Positions 12,701 through 25,598 are shown, counted from the first letter of the stretch. The stretch is 64,000 nucleotides of DNA from Hybos culiciformis (GCA_964007475.1 OZ023274.1:25201090-25265089), one strand, 5' to 3'. Notes: generated from the letters alone by a model not told the origin. Program-made: numbers and translations.

Positions 12701-14377
12701 GCGCTTATGTACTTACCAACTGCCTGTTGGTGGTGTGTATGGTGGTGGTGCATCGGAATGCATATTGCTTTGAGCAGTTTTAGCTGCCCTCAATAACGCC
12801 TGACCGTAGTCAATGGCACCACCTGATTTAAAATACAATTTAAATTTAACTTCGCCCGACCAATTGCCATTTGGTTGAGCTCGGACTTTTCCTTTAATAT
12901 AATTAGCACCGAAAACAGGTTGTTCCAAATCAACCTAAAAGAAAGAAAAAAAAAAAAAAAAGAATACGAAAATAATTAGCATCAATAGGTACTCATTACA
13001 AAAAATCTTCAAAATGTTTTACATCATTTATTGTGACAAATGGAAAACTAAACGATTGCATTGTTTCACTTTGATTTTTTGCATTAAAAATCATTCGATG
13101 TGAAGTTAAATAAATTCGACCATTTTTTGTGCCTTTAAAAACTGGATTATCTTGTCCAATGAATTCCATTTGAACATTGTCACTGAACAGAAGAATGCTA
13201 AAAAATAAAATGTAATTATTACCATTAAAATTATTATAAATATTTTTAGTTTTTTTTTACTTGTCATTTAGATAAAGATAAGTGTAATAAAATTTCTGGG
13301 GATCTAGTCTAAATCAACCGGGCAATTGGGCTAAGTTGAATCGAATAAGAATTACATAATTATACTATCAATAAAATAATGGGCGTACTAAATTTTGACA
13401 TCCTGCAGGGTTAATATAATATAAATTTAATGAGTAGGTATAGTATCGAGAGGAAAAAATAATTAATGTCAAAATTGCATAGCGTAGGATTACAAATAAA
13501 CCCTCAACGTTACAGAATTGAATGTGTAGGCGATTAAGATATTATTGTTTACACTAAAAACAAAAAAAAAAAAAATCATTAGAATTATTAAAAAAAAACA
13601 TTAATAAGACAATTAGAAAAAAAAAAAACGCAATACTTGAGAGAATGTTGAGTTTAGTCAGAGCTTTGAAGAATTATACAGAAAAGTAGGTAGGTACCTA
13701 CCTAGATCGTAGGAATGCATTGGGCAGTTGGCTTTACCCTACCTTTACCTACTTAACTTCTTTCATGCCTAATTTAAAATCGAAAAATTCCAATTTGAGC
13801 AAAATTCTGCACTAAATTAGCTAGAAAAATTCGGTTTTCCCTGCTTTTAAAATAGATTTTTTTTTTTCAATTATGACTATTATAAGAACACTGACTGTTG
13901 AAAGCCAACGACGACGGAACGCCAATGAATTTTGATTCAAAGAAAAATTGCACAGCATTTTTTACATGCCGCTTACTTGAGCCAAGGTCATTTAAATTAT
14001 TGTGTTTTTTTTATAGGTATAAACAATAACGATTTTAATCTTTTGCTTGGTGAATCACACTGTTGGCCGTGGTATTTCAACATTTAAAAAAAAATTCGTC
14101 AGCTGATTTTTCCCAAAACAATTTCATCAATTTTTTTTTTGTTGGGTTTGGGTAGCCCGAAGGAAAATCAAAAAACCGTATAAAAGAAAAATCAATTTTT
14201 TTTAATTTCGATTTCAATGACAAAATCGCAAATTGAAAACTTTTAATTGCGACGTTGCTTATTGGGGAAAAAAAAAGAATTTAGGTAGGTAGGTATTTTC
14301 TTGAAAACTGTCCACACTTACTATTCTCCGGCATGAATCAGGACTCCATTGTTGGCATGAGCTGTATTTAAACTCAT
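9761..14377 (-). CDS. WBP2: WW domain-binding protein 2 homologue
   Basis: Seven exons on the minus strand: 14322-14377, 13023-13197, 12717-12934, 12449-12594, 11883-12299, 9863-10002 and 9761-9802. All phases close, giving about 397 residues. Residues 1-125 form the PH-GRAM-like domain; diagnostic stretches are [32 protein letters not shown] and [14 protein letters not shown]. PPxY ligands for WW proteins occur at 140-143 (PPPY), 161-164 (PPGY), 190-193 (PPPY) and 387-390 (PPSY). Known WBP2 proteins are adaptors or co-activators that bind WW proteins such as YAP/Yorkie and NEDD4 ligases. Exon 5 encodes a long GYPGAPP-type repeat, which makes the protein much longer than human WBP2 (261). Exon 6 carries the alanine/glutamate KEAEAA segment seen near the vertebrate C-terminus. 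The two last exons are small, so their phase rests on the PPSY motif and a clean stop. A perfect CRE lies upstream. Confidence 0.92.
10827..10902. repeat. Two-copy 38-bp tandem duplication in WBP2 intron 5
   Basis: The word GAGAGGAATATATTTATG starts at 10827 and again at 10865, each followed by a similar AGATATACG segment. The two 38-bp units differ at a few positions. Confidence 0.7.
11950..12299 (-). repeat. GYPGAPP-type coding repeat in WBP2 exon 5
   Basis: On the minus strand the frame repeats GYPGAPP(Q/S)Q-like units about a dozen times, with variants such as [10 protein letters not shown] and GYPGFQGAS toward the lower coordinates. The first units differ mainly at third codon positions. 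This low-complexity Pro/Gly/Tyr tract probably arose by slippage and should vary in copy number. Confidence 0.8.
13687..13704. repeat. 18-bp perfect palindrome of TAGG units
   Basis: TAGGTAGGTACCTACCTA is its own reverse complement. It lies in WBP2 intron 1 in a locally GC-richer patch with further CTACC and TACCT words. Shorter relatives built on TAGGTACCTA occur elsewhere, for example near 5968. Confidence 0.7.
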
Positions 14378-16652
14378 TTTATTTTATTTCTATTTATTTA
14401 AATTTTTTTCAAAATAAAAAATTTTATAAATAATTTTTTTTTAACAGGAATTTTCTTTTTTTTTATAAATTTTTTATTTCGTTAAAATTTTTTTTGTGAT
14501 TGATGCAAATGAAATCTTTATTGAAAGTGATGATGGAATTCCAGCTTATGACGTCATCAATGATTGTCAAATTTGGTGTTGGCACGATACATAAAAAGAA
14601 AACAAGTAGCTTAGCCAGTTTATTAGCAACAGAAATGTAAATTTGTATCAGCCTGTAGCAGCAAACAGCTATAAAAACGTTATTAAAGAAAATAAACAAA
14701 AAATAACGGTAATTCATTTTGAATCCAGAATTGTAGAATCTCTAGATCAGTGAGATAGGTAAACTTTTTTAATAACAGGTAGGTACATTAAAATATTTTC
14801 GATTCTAATTAAAATGCATATTTTGATAATTAATTATTAATTACCTTTATGAATGAATGAATCTGAATGACTTGAATCTTTAATTCTTTATTTTCATATT
14901 ACAAAATATCAGAGACTTAAATATTGCAAAATATTGCAAAATACTTAAATTTAGTCAGCTCTGCAAAATATACAATTTTTAATTTGGACATAAAGCTTAT
15001 ATTCTAAGATTTCCAGTTTTTTTTTTATATAACCTTTGCAACTTATAAATATTTTAAGTGTTCTTTTTATATATTCCATATGTTTAAGGAAACTTGCTAT
15101 TAAAAGAAAAACCCTATTATGAACAATTTTTTAAAACTAGGTAAAAAAGGAGAAAGAAAAGGAATAGGTTTAATAGTTAAGTACCTTATGAAAATGAAAA
15201 AAAATTTTTTTTTAAATAATAATAATTACTTATACTTGATGTTGAAAATTCTTGAACAATTTTTCTAAATCAGACCTTTTCTACATTTGACTTTTTCACG
15301 CCGTTTTACTCTTCTTTTTAAAGAAAACCAACAAAAAAGTCATTGTTTTATTTTAAAATGTCCAATATCTCTTAAAAAGCAAATAAGAAAAGCCATCAGG
15401 CAACTTTTTATACTTTTTACAATTTATTATTGTTTTATTAAATTAAGATTTTATTTCCTTCTGTTCTTATTCTTAGAAATTTTTCTTGTCAGCTACTTGA
15501 GCTTTTAAAATTACTTAATTAAAGCAAAAATTATCAATTTCAGGAAATTTTAAATACTTCAGATTTATGTCTTTTTTAACAATTTTATCTGGACCCAGAA
15601 TAAATAAAAACATTGTACTATTCTAACAATAAAAAAATTTAGAAAAATAATTTTTTCATAAATTAAAAATGAAAAGTAAGACATCTATCTGGCTGGATTG
15701 GGTAATTGCAAATATCGCCGCGGGTAACTACATTGCCCACGGGTAGATAGGTGGTTGATCCAGATTCAAAAAGTCTATCTAGAATTCTACGGGAAATAAA
15801 CATAGATCCCGATGATTGCCATTTTGAGGTCTAGATTCTTGTTAATAGTTTTATAATTAATAAATTTTGATCAAATTGTATGTTAATAAAATGATAAATT
15901 TATAAAATTTAAACAGTTCATAAGCATTTCAACTTATTGTGTCTTAAAAAATATGGTAAAATATAATTTAGTTCCTCTTTGAAGTTAAAATCAAAATAGT
16001 TGAAATAAATCATGTTTTCAAATATCAAATCGAATATTTATAATCTTCTTAACGGATAAACTTATTCACAATCAACAATTTCTACTGGTTTTTTTTTTAC
16101 TATGAATAGTGAAAATTTGATTAAAGTCAGTATGAAATATTTTCCCGCCTTTTTTAAGAATAATATTCCCAAAGGGTTAGTATCGTTACTAATCGATATA
16201 ATATCATTTTTTCATACATGCGCTGTAGTTTTTCATATTCTACCTACGAAAATCTTAAAAATTTACAATTTATTTTCCAAATAAAAGTACAAATTAATAA
16301 AATAAATATTAAAAAATAAATTTGAGATAATAATTTCGAAATACAAATTTCGTAAAAATTTATAGAAAATCGTTATTTTTAAAGCATTTTCCGGATTTAA
16401 GAAAAAAAAAATAATAATTTCAAACATTCGCAATAAAATGTGAAAATATTAATAAAAAATTTTCTATTAAGAAATTTCTACATAAATTGCGATTTTTAAA
16501 ATCCTTTTGAAAAAAATAAATAAATAAATAAATAAAATTTATGAAAAGAAAAATAAGAAAATTTTTAATTTCAACTTTTTCTCAAATTTTATTTTCTTTA
16601 TTTTAATTTTTATTTCATTCGCAAAACTAAAAAAAAAAACGAAATAAAAAAA
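14378..16652. other. Divergent intergenic region between WBP2 and ENT4
   Basis: Besides the CRE at 14549 I see AT-rich DNA with poly-T tracts. A locally GC-richer patch at about 15690-15800 has no recognised identity. Short open frames at 15287 and 16102 have no features that support coding. The ENT4 5' leader should occupy the last bases before 16653. Confidence 0.5.
14549..14556. promoter_or_regulatory. Perfect CRE palindrome TGACGTCA upstream of WBP2
   Basis: The canonical CREB/ATF site TGACGTCA lies about 172 bases upstream of the WBP2 ATG on the far side of its 5' leader. In DNA this poor in G and C a perfect CRE is rare by chance, and promoter-proximal position fits function. It could also serve the divergent ENT4 side, but that start is 2.1 kb away. 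Confidence 0.45.
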
Positions 16653-19600
16653 ATGGAAACTAATGAAGTAGAAGCCACAACATATGAGCCTCTTGAAGGA
16701 AGAAGACATCATCGTGAACAAATGGATAGTCCAGAACCCCCTGACACTGGGCCTCCGAAAGATCGAAAGCATATGGTTTATTTAGCACTTTTGACAGCCG
16801 GAATTGGTTTTGTTCTACCGTATAACAGGTACCTATAATATGTAGTTCATATTATGTTCAAGGTTTTTTTTTTGATGAAAGTTCTGCTGAAAAAATTTGT
16901 ACTCATTCTCATTATTCATTTAAAAAAATATTAAAACCTTTCTCAACGACAATTGATATTATTTAGTTACGTATGTGCACAGAACATAATTGTACAAGCA
17001 TTTTTTAGTGTAAGAATATATTGTTATTTTTATTTCAATCTAATGCATCATATTACAATAGTCCTAACAAAAAAAATATTACTTCTAATAATTTTACGCG
17101 TGTTTTGAGAATTGCAATTACGCACTTCTATTGCTTTTGCATATTATAATTCATTTAGTAATCCGGTAAGATACCGGTTATTCTATTAGCTCAGTTGTGA
17201 CCCACTAAAACAAACATTTCTCAAGATATTGCCTGTTTGGATTATAACGTTCACTATTATATGTCCATATATCGAAGGGATCAATTCCATATTGTTTAAT
17301 TAATTAGTTCTTTACAATAATTTTGGAAATAGATTGTGAACCATTATTTTTCGCCCACTCTAAAGAGATCTTTACAAAATAATGTAAAATTACGATATAA
17401 ATACTTTTGAATTAAAATTTTAGTTACTTAGGTATATTAATAAATATTAAATAGATTTATCATTCAAAAAATTTGAACAATTTAATTGGATTAATTTTTT
17501 TTTTAAGTTGTGAAAAAAAACTACCAATGGATTTATTCATCGAACAATCGTGTTAAGAAGAGAAAAGGATTAAAATTATAGACAGTTGTTTTATTTTTTA
17601 TCAAGTACATTCATATTATGTGTAATGTGTATATCGATTTATACCATAAATTTATATTTTCCGGCATAAGGAAGAAACGGAAAATGCAAATTATTTTTAT
17701 AGTACAGACTTTACAAAATGTACATTTATTGTTCGTATTATAAAGTGTACGTAAACAAACATAGTTATTTTTAAGCATATACAAATAATGTAAATATTTC
17801 CACATATTTATAATTTAACATGGATTTATATATTACGTGTATTTAAGGCAGAAAAATGTTGGTTTTGTTTGGTTCTGCAACGATCATGGCATACATGGAT
17901 GTTACTGCGATGTATGTTTGATGTTAAAAAAAACTTTAATTTGTTAACTTATAAATAAAAATGGGTCATTGACCTCAGTGCAATTGATGTTTAAAAAAAA
18001 GTTTCGATTTTAAAAAACATATTTTTTTTTTAATTTTTATTTTTTTGAAATTATGAAAATTGATGTAAATTATGATGGTAATATATTATGCTTCAAACTT
18101 GTATTATCCAATCTTCATCCTTATAATTACTTTCTATGATTCTTCATCATAATTACTTTCTATGATTCGACAAATTATTGGAATATCTTGAATTTTAGTA
18201 TTTGTTTTAGTCTTCTTCTCATCCAATAAACTTGTAATAAATTTTTTCTTTAATTTATTCCATTTCTGAGTAGCTACAAAATCATCAAATAGTTTCTCTC
18301 TTGATGGAACTGCTGAATTTAATAGTAATACCATCCTTTGCCATATATCTCCAGGATTTTGTTCTCTTTCGTATAGCCAAAATCTGGGCAACATAAAACA
18401 TTGCACTGCATTTCTGGACATAATTGCACGTTGTACCATTTTTTCACCTATACCAAAAAATGAACCATGACTTAGGCTGCCGACATCTATAAAATGATTT
18501 TCAATTTTCCAATCAAGTGAGTCTTCTTCGTTTTTTTTACTTGTAGGAAATACAAACATGTCATCGTCATCAGAAAATGAAGGAGCTGTATCGTCTTCAA
18601 TATCTGAAACCGCGTTTAATGTTTTTTTAGATGGTACTGTTGATGCAGGACCACAAACTGGAATAAATTTTTTGTTTTTGAAATTATCACTTTCATTTTC
18701 GTCACTAATAACACTACTATTTGGTGTTATGTTTTCGAGGGAGAGTACTTCATCCTTTGAAAATGTAATAAAATTCATGAAATACAAATATTAATATTAA
18801 TTTCTCTTAAAATGTGGTGATTTATAAATAATTTCTAAACATGCAAATTTCGACAAATAAAAGTTTGAATGTGTGTCAACTTTCTAAGCTGGACCCATTT
18901 TAATGAAATTTGCACAATCTTTAGATATCGCAATGATAAGTATTTATATATAGCAGTACAGGCAGTTTTTACTTACAACTTTTACTATATTTTTAGAAGT
19001 TATAGTATGTTAGTAACAGTGTTATATTTAGTACCGCTTCGAAGCACGAAAATGAAGAGATTTTTCGTTCTACGATGTTCATAACGTACCTATATATGTA
19101 TAAAGAGTAGGTTTATATATATGGTGTCAAAATAGTAAAGCTTTTGCAATTACCTCATTTTCCTTTTTTTGATCATTATCTCTAAATTCTTGTAATAAAG
19201 CAATTGTGATATTACCAATTTTTAATTCTTTTTTTCTTTCAATTACTTCACATAAACGATAAATTTTTTGATTATTATTTAGTTTTTTACATTTTGTTTT
19301 TAAACATTGTAATATCATGCATTGCCCACTTATAATAAAATATACCCAATTCAATCGACCTTCATCTTCGGTATAAATTGACTCCATTGGTTGGAATTCC
19401 CTCAATACACCAAATTCACAAGCATAATCCAATTGATGTTTATTCCAATCATTAAAATATTCAATTTGTTGTATGGCAAACTGTTTTTGTTCCCATTGGT
19501 GTTTTAAAAATGGTGACAAAAATTCAATAATTTCATTTGATTCCAAGCTCAGTGCTTCTAAATCTCTAATAACAGTAAATGTTGTTTTACGTAATGTATT

Positions 19601-21909
19601 TTCAACAAATGCTAATTGTCCAATCATGTCACCTGGTCCTTTAATATATAAATTTTTTGGTACTTTTTCACCTTGAACTCCATCATATTGTAATCGTGTG
19701 CCAACACATTCACCAGTTAATATAAAATAAATATTAAAACATCTATGTTCTTCTTTTAATAAAATACGCCCTGTTTGAAAGAAATTATATTGCAAATAGG
19801 GTGCAATTCTTGCTCGAACTTTTGGCGGAAATTCAGAAAAACATGGTAATGAACTAACTAATTTAACCAAATTTCTTCGTTCTTCAATTGTACGAAGCCA
19901 GCGGATTTTTTGAATTAAATTTTTGTCAGCAAATGTTAATAAAGTGGTACGTCTTTGACGACGTGTCAATGTGCGAACATTATTTTTTTCTACATCACGA
20001 TGAGCAGTAATAAAACGGTGTTTTTGTTCTTTTTCCCACATTCCATTTAACAATACAACACGAATTAATCCACGAAAACGCATTTGCGCACGTTTACGAC
20101 GTTTATAACGTTCTGCCGCCTCCATTATAAATTTATCTAAATTTAATTATGTTAAAAAGCAAATTAATAATTCTGAATTTTATGTAGATAGAAATAATTG
20201 TATTTAAAAAAAAAAAAAAAAGAAATTCTATAAAATAATAATTGTGAAAAAAATTTTCCAGATAGAAAGAAAAAACAATGTTTTTTTTCATAAAATTTAT
20301 AATTTTATTTTCATTGAAGCCCTTGTTTCTATACTACAATCATCTCATAATTTTAAGGCTACTTTTATGTTGAAGCTGCGACTGAGGAAAGTTTGTGTGT
20401 CATGTTTAAGTTAGAGCTGAGATAATAACGTAATCAGTGTTTATGCATCTAATTATTTATGAAATGGGTTTTAAAATGTTCCAACATAAACCAGCACTAT
20501 ATATTTTCTCTCCTATGCTATAATATCGCAGAGCTTATCGTTAGTCATAGAACACAAATATTAAAATATATATTCATAGAAAAACTCGATACCAAAATTT
20601 ATTGAACTTATTTTTATTATTACTTTTTATAGCTTTATAATAGCTGCAGATTATTGGCAAGCAAGATTTCCAGGGCGATCAGTAGCACTGGATATGTCAA
20701 TGACATACATAATTGTTGCTTTTTTAACAGTTTTGCTCAATAATGTATTTCTTTCGTTAGCATCATTTCGAATGAGAATTTCATTTGGTTATGTGATCTC
20801 GCTTACGACTCTAATATTTGTTGCATTATGTGAAGTGGCCTGGCATATATTTTCAGCGAATACAGCATATTCAGCTAATTTGGCTGCTGGTAAGTTTTAA
20901 TTTAATTTTTTTTAATATTTTAATAATTCTTCAAACTATTTACATGTTTTCTTTTTTCAAGTGTCATTGGTGGCAATCGGTTGTACAGGTATGAAACACT
21001 GGTTCAAATTAATTGACGCTTATGAGTTTACAAATTTTTTACTTCATTATTCTAGTTCAACAGTCCAGTTTTTATGGTTTCGCATCAATGCTACCTAAAC
21101 AATATACTCAAGCTGTAATGGCTGGTGAGTATAGAATACGTATATGTCCATATCCAAGCATACCTATATTCATATATTTATATACAAATGAACGCCACAA
21201 ATTTTTTAATATTTTATTTTAATTAATTGTACTATGCAAAAGGTAATTTAAGGTTAGATGATATTTTGGTTCGGAAGGACATTTATGGGGCTGATAAATT
21301 ACCGCAAAATTAAATTTTTTTTTATATAAAGAAGAATAACGTATCTATCTATTATTAATCTTGCCACTAGTCTCCCCTAGTTTATTAGTCTTGACTAGAA
21401 TTTTATGTTTCATTATGAGTGATGAGATAAGATATTAATTAACAATAATATGTAAATTTACAGTGCATGATAACGTATTACTATTTCTAGGTGAAAGTTT
21501 GGCAGGTTTTTTGGTTTCATCGAACCGTGTTGTTACCAAATTGTTGATTCAGAGCGATCGTGTTTCTACAGTTATATTTTTCTTAACATCAACTGTTTAC
21601 ATAGCATTTAGTTATGTTTTATTATCGGTGAATATGCATTCACCATTCGTGAGATATCATATGAAGAGCTGTGCTAAAATTGTCTTAAGACCCGATGAAG
21701 ATCGTTTGGTAATTAAAGGGATTTATTTTATTATTTAAAAAACAAAAAAAAAAACTCCATCATTTATCTTTTCTAAAATAGAATGAAACTATAGATGCTG
21801 ATGGTCAAACATCAAAATATGGTGTATTATCGCTAGACTCAAGTCCACCAATTCAAATAGAAAGTTCAAACAATATAGCATTAAGTTTCAGGTATAATTA
21901 AGTTAAAAG

Positions 21910-21940
<31 letters not shown>

Positions 21941-23375
21941 AAATACGATTCAGTAAAATTTTTCTAAAAGTTTAGTATTTCAAAAATCAATTTTTTCTCT
22001 CATTTTAGTAATCCAGTGTATGAGCTTTCAAATCCTACTGCAGGTGAAAGTGTTTTAGATGGTTTAAATAATTTGCCAGAAATAACAGTTACGCAAACAA
22101 CACATGATACTCCAAGTGTGGCATATAAAGTTGAACATATTTTAACACCGGGACAATGTAATCCGGGCCGTTTAAGTGATCTCAAGTCAGGATTTCAATC
22201 AAGATGGCGAGTTGCGCAAGCAATATATCCCTATATGGTTTGTATTGCTTTAGCTTACTGTGTCACCTTATCATTATATCCTGGTATTGAATCAGAAATA
22301 GTCTCGTGTAATTTGGGAACATGGATGCCAGTATTATTGATGTTTACATTTAATACTTCCGATGTTATAGGTAAGAGATAACAACCATATTTTAACCAAT
22401 GAAACAAAAGTTGTAAAGTAAAACCGTAAGTTAGATAGTTATATCAAAATAAAGCAACAAGAACGTTGAAAATGTTCTTTTTTAATTTTTAACATTGGAT
22501 ACCTATTTTTATTTTTTATTATTTTCTCTCTCTTCTTTTTCAATTCGATGTTGGGTATCCAATGTTTATTAAGAAAAATTAAAAAGTTGATTCCCAAATG
22601 TTGTTCTAAGAGATTTGTCTTTATTATGTTATAGTTTTTGATGAAACCTTATTTTGTTTAAAAATTCTTTATATTAATAATCATAAATATTTCAGGTAAA
22701 TTACTAGCTGCAGTTCCATATGCTTGGTCAAGGAGGCAATTGATTTTAATGTCAGGGTTACGAATAATTCTAGTGCCATTACTGTTACTCTGCTGTTCTC
22801 CCAGGCATCGACCTGTTATTGCTGGAGAAGGAGCTCCTTTTGTATTTACAGTGGCGCTGGGTCTGAGTAATGGATTAGCAGGTAGTTTGCCAATGATGTT
22901 GGCACCGGCCAAAGTTCCTGGAGTTCTTAAAGAAGTTACAGGAAACATGATGACGTTATCTTATAATGTTGGCTTAACAGCCGGCTCATTAATAGGATAT
23001 TTATTCGAGTCAATACTGGGCCCTCAAGGTTTAACTCCATGCTTACCAAAATTACCAGATCAGTCGAATTTTACAACAGGTCCGACTAATTTAACTTTAT
23101 TTACTACAACAACAATGGATACATCAGCAATACCCACGATAGCATCAACCTCAATATTATCTACTTCTGTAATAGCAGCTGTTACATCTACTGCAACAAC
23201 TTTGATACAAAACTCATCAACTACAATTACAACAGTGATAACCACACTCGGCTCGGTTATGACAACACTATCGCCTGATTCTCAAGATCAAGAAATTATG
23301 ACAAAAATAATTCAGGGCTCAACGTCAATACCGTTTGGTACTGAAAGCTCATTGGAAATTGATAATCAAAATTGA
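16653..23375 (+). CDS. SLC29A4: Equilibrative nucleoside transporter 4-like (ENT4/PMAT)
   Basis: Eight exons: 16653-16828, 20633-20889, 20962-20988, 21056-21124, 21491-21708, 21782-21891, 22009-22370 and 22696-23375. Phases match throughout, giving about 632 residues. The SLC29 family moves nucleosides, and ENT4 members also move biogenic amines, by facilitated diffusion across the plasma membrane through about 11 membrane helices. Marks of the ENT4 branch include ALLTAGIGFVLPYNSFI at the first helix, AADYWQARFPG, DMSMTYI, LLNNVFLS, VQQSSFYGFASMLPKQYTQA, SDRVSTVIFF, LYPGIESEI, FNTSDVIGKLLAA, and the C-terminal GLSNGLAGSLPMMLAP. Exon 3 is only 27 nt. Exons 6-7 encode the hydrophilic central loop. 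The C-terminus has an unusual Thr/Ser-rich tail after about residue 535. Intron 1 (3.8 kb) holds the CNBD2-like gene on the other strand. A poly(A) signal is at 23900-23905. Confidence 0.92.
18119..18165. repeat. Short tandem duplication over the CNBD2 stop codon
   Basis: The word ATAATTACTTTCTATGATTC occurs twice, about 27 bases apart. One copy includes the last CNBD2 codons and the other lies just past the stop. The duplication would leave the original stop in use, so the downstream copy is untranslated. Confidence 0.7.
18134..20125 (-). CDS. CNBD2: Cyclic nucleotide-binding domain protein, CNBD2-like, nested in ENT4 intron 1
   Basis: Two exons on the minus strand, 19154-20125 and 18134-18754, joined in phase 0 across a 399-bp intron, encode about 530 residues (human CNBD2 is a similar size). 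An Arg/Lys-rich N-terminus (1-60) precedes a first cyclic-nucleotide-binding fold at about residues 93-205, with FQTGRILLKEEH and ILTGECVG. Its phosphate-binding cassette reads IGQLAFVENTLRKTTFTV: the glutamate that contacts the ribose in active domains is Gln170, while Arg179 is kept. A second, weaker domain starts near residue 240 (YFIISGQC) and is interrupted by an acidic insert (SDIEDD, SDDDD) before its cassette-like FFGIGEKMVQRAIMSRNAV. CNBD2 proteins are known mainly from male germ cells; ligand binding here is doubtful. The gene lies wholly within the ENT4 first intron in antisense. The N-terminal ATG is the first in frame. The gene symbol is by resemblance. Confidence 0.82.
21910..21937. 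repeat. (TA)n microsatellite in ENT4 intron 6
   Basis: About 13-14 uninterrupted TA dinucleotides lie in the 117-bp intron between exons 6 and 7. The tract is likely to vary in length between individuals. Confidence 0.85.
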
Positions 23376-25186
23376 AATTCAAATTTTTGGCAATTTATTT
23401 TTTTTTTTTCCATAATTTTTCGAAGATTTTATCTTTTCGGAAACTGTTTAGCTCAATGTAGAAAATAATTTTTTTATTATTTTATTTGTGGAAAAGAACA
23501 ACAGAGAATGTATAAGTTCTCATATATGGGGATGCAACAGCTCTTTAAAAATTATGATTATTCATGGAATTTGCTTGGAAAATGGTAGCTCACATAGTAT
23601 ATGACACATACATATAGTGTACAGTACAGCAACCTTTTAAAATAATAATACAGTTAGCTGTGTATGTATTATATTCCAATCAAATTTAGTAGACAAATTA
23701 TTCTTCATACGAATTATTGTGGTATGCATTCCAAATTAGGTACTGTGAGTTCCAAAAAATCTCTGTGATAATTTGGTTAGCAAGATTTTGGCAATTCGAA
23801 GAAAGTTTCATTTGATGAAAAAACAAAATATATATAAATTTGAATCTTTGCTAAGAATCCTTGAAGGATAAAAATATTTTATATACATATTATAATTCTA
23901 ATAAACCTTTTAAGACTTTTTTATTTGTAAATTTTTGAAATGTGCAATATGTTACAAAATTATTTTAATTTGATTTTTTAAATCAAATTAAAATATTATA
24001 TCATTAACATAAATTAAATTAATTTTGAATTATCTATAAATTAATATGAATTGTGAGACAATTTTTGAAATTTACACTGATTTACAAATATTTGACACCT
24101 GATAGCCACATAGTGAACAAATTATATTGCCAATCGATTTAAACTTAACTTAAAATATTTTATGGAGCACTTTATTACTGAATTTTGTTAAGATATTTTT
24201 CCGGAAAAATTTCGTTCATTGTTGAAAATTTAAATAATTATTTGCCAAATGCATAGAAAAATGATCTTAAGAGTTCGAATAATCGATTTTTGAACTTTTT
24301 TGATATTAAGTTAATAAATTTAAAAGTATCTTTATTCAAATCAGTTTTGATAACGATAATTATCCCATATTTCGAAAAAATATAATGGAAATGAAGCGAC
24401 ATAAAAATATAATGGAAAAAATGCTAGGGATTTGTATATCAGTGAAGTTTTAAAAGTTATATGTAATTATTTTTGTCTATTTTGTAAATTATTATAAAAT
24501 TGAAAACATTATTTGTTATTATTTGTTAAAATATCAAAGAAAAAAAAAACAAAATGTTATAAACTTATTAATCACTATTTAAGTCCTATGTTTAGCGAAA
24601 TCCATAGTTTGATAAGAAAATTACCTTTAGATATTTAGATGATATTACAAACAGATGTAAGAAAAAAAATTAATTTCATAAAAAGAAAAAAATAAATAAA
24701 AATATAATTGAGTTTTTGATTAAAAGTGCGAATGCAAAAATGATTGTGAACATTATATTTGCCACAATAATAAAAATAAGCGTGAGTTTTCTTATAATAT
24801 GATTAAAAAAGGCTTAATTTCATTTCATTTTACTATATTATTCTGACAAATATATTTTGGTTGGCCCTCAGAAAATACTCAAGTGTAGAGACAGAGAAGT
24901 GGTAATATCCCATATTTATTAATAAAATGTTTAAAATTCCCTAGGGATGTCAAACTTTTATTCTTCTTAATCTTAATTAATAATTTTATAGGAAGTCCTT
25001 TGTGATAAGCAAAGTTACAAGGCTTGAGTATAGAATGTAACTAAATTATACATTTTTTTTTTAAATTTAAAGAATTACAGAAATATAATAATAAAATTTA
25101 TAATCTTCTTTTGAAATAAATTGGAGTTGACTTTCTTAAAAAAATTAGATCGATTTTAAATATTTTTTTGAAAGCATAAATTTCTA
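23376..25186. other. ENT4 3' flank, no gene
   Basis: Contains the presumed ENT4 3' untranslated region with AATAAA at 23900-23905. The rest is AT-rich DNA in which I recognise nothing. Confidence 0.5.
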
Positions 25187-25432
25187 TATATCCCAATTTC
25201 CATAAAAAAAAGTAAGCCGCTTGTAATCCGTACGTAATGCATATTCTGTTAGGAAAACATTTTTACTAGATTCGGAACCAACTTAAACTATGGTTGGGCT
25301 TAATTTTCCTCTACTTTGCAGAAACACAAAAATTTGGAAATCTAGTAAAAAATAAAAAAGTTTTCCTATCAAAATATGGATTACGTACGGTGTACAAAAA
25401 AAGTGTTTTTTTTTTATGGAAATCGCGATATA
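25187..25432. mobile_element. Palindromic MITE, about 245 bp
   Basis: The two halves are reverse complements for roughly 85-90 bases each. The left arm begins TATATCCCAATTTCCAT and the right, read inward, begins TATATCGCGATTTCCAT. The words CGTACGTAAT, AGGAAAAC and TTTACTAGATT recur in order in both arms. The spacer is about 60 bases and non-coding. No target duplication is obvious. Confidence 0.7.
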
Positions 25433-25598
25433 CATTATGTAAATGATTTAAATTAATTTATATGTATTAAGTTAACAAGTTAGTTTACTTTTCTCCTTTG
25501 GAAAAATTTAACTGATCAATCACTTATTTCAGACAAATTAAATTTAATTGCACTGGGGCGAAGAAAATGAAAAAAAAAAACAGTATCCATAAACAGTT

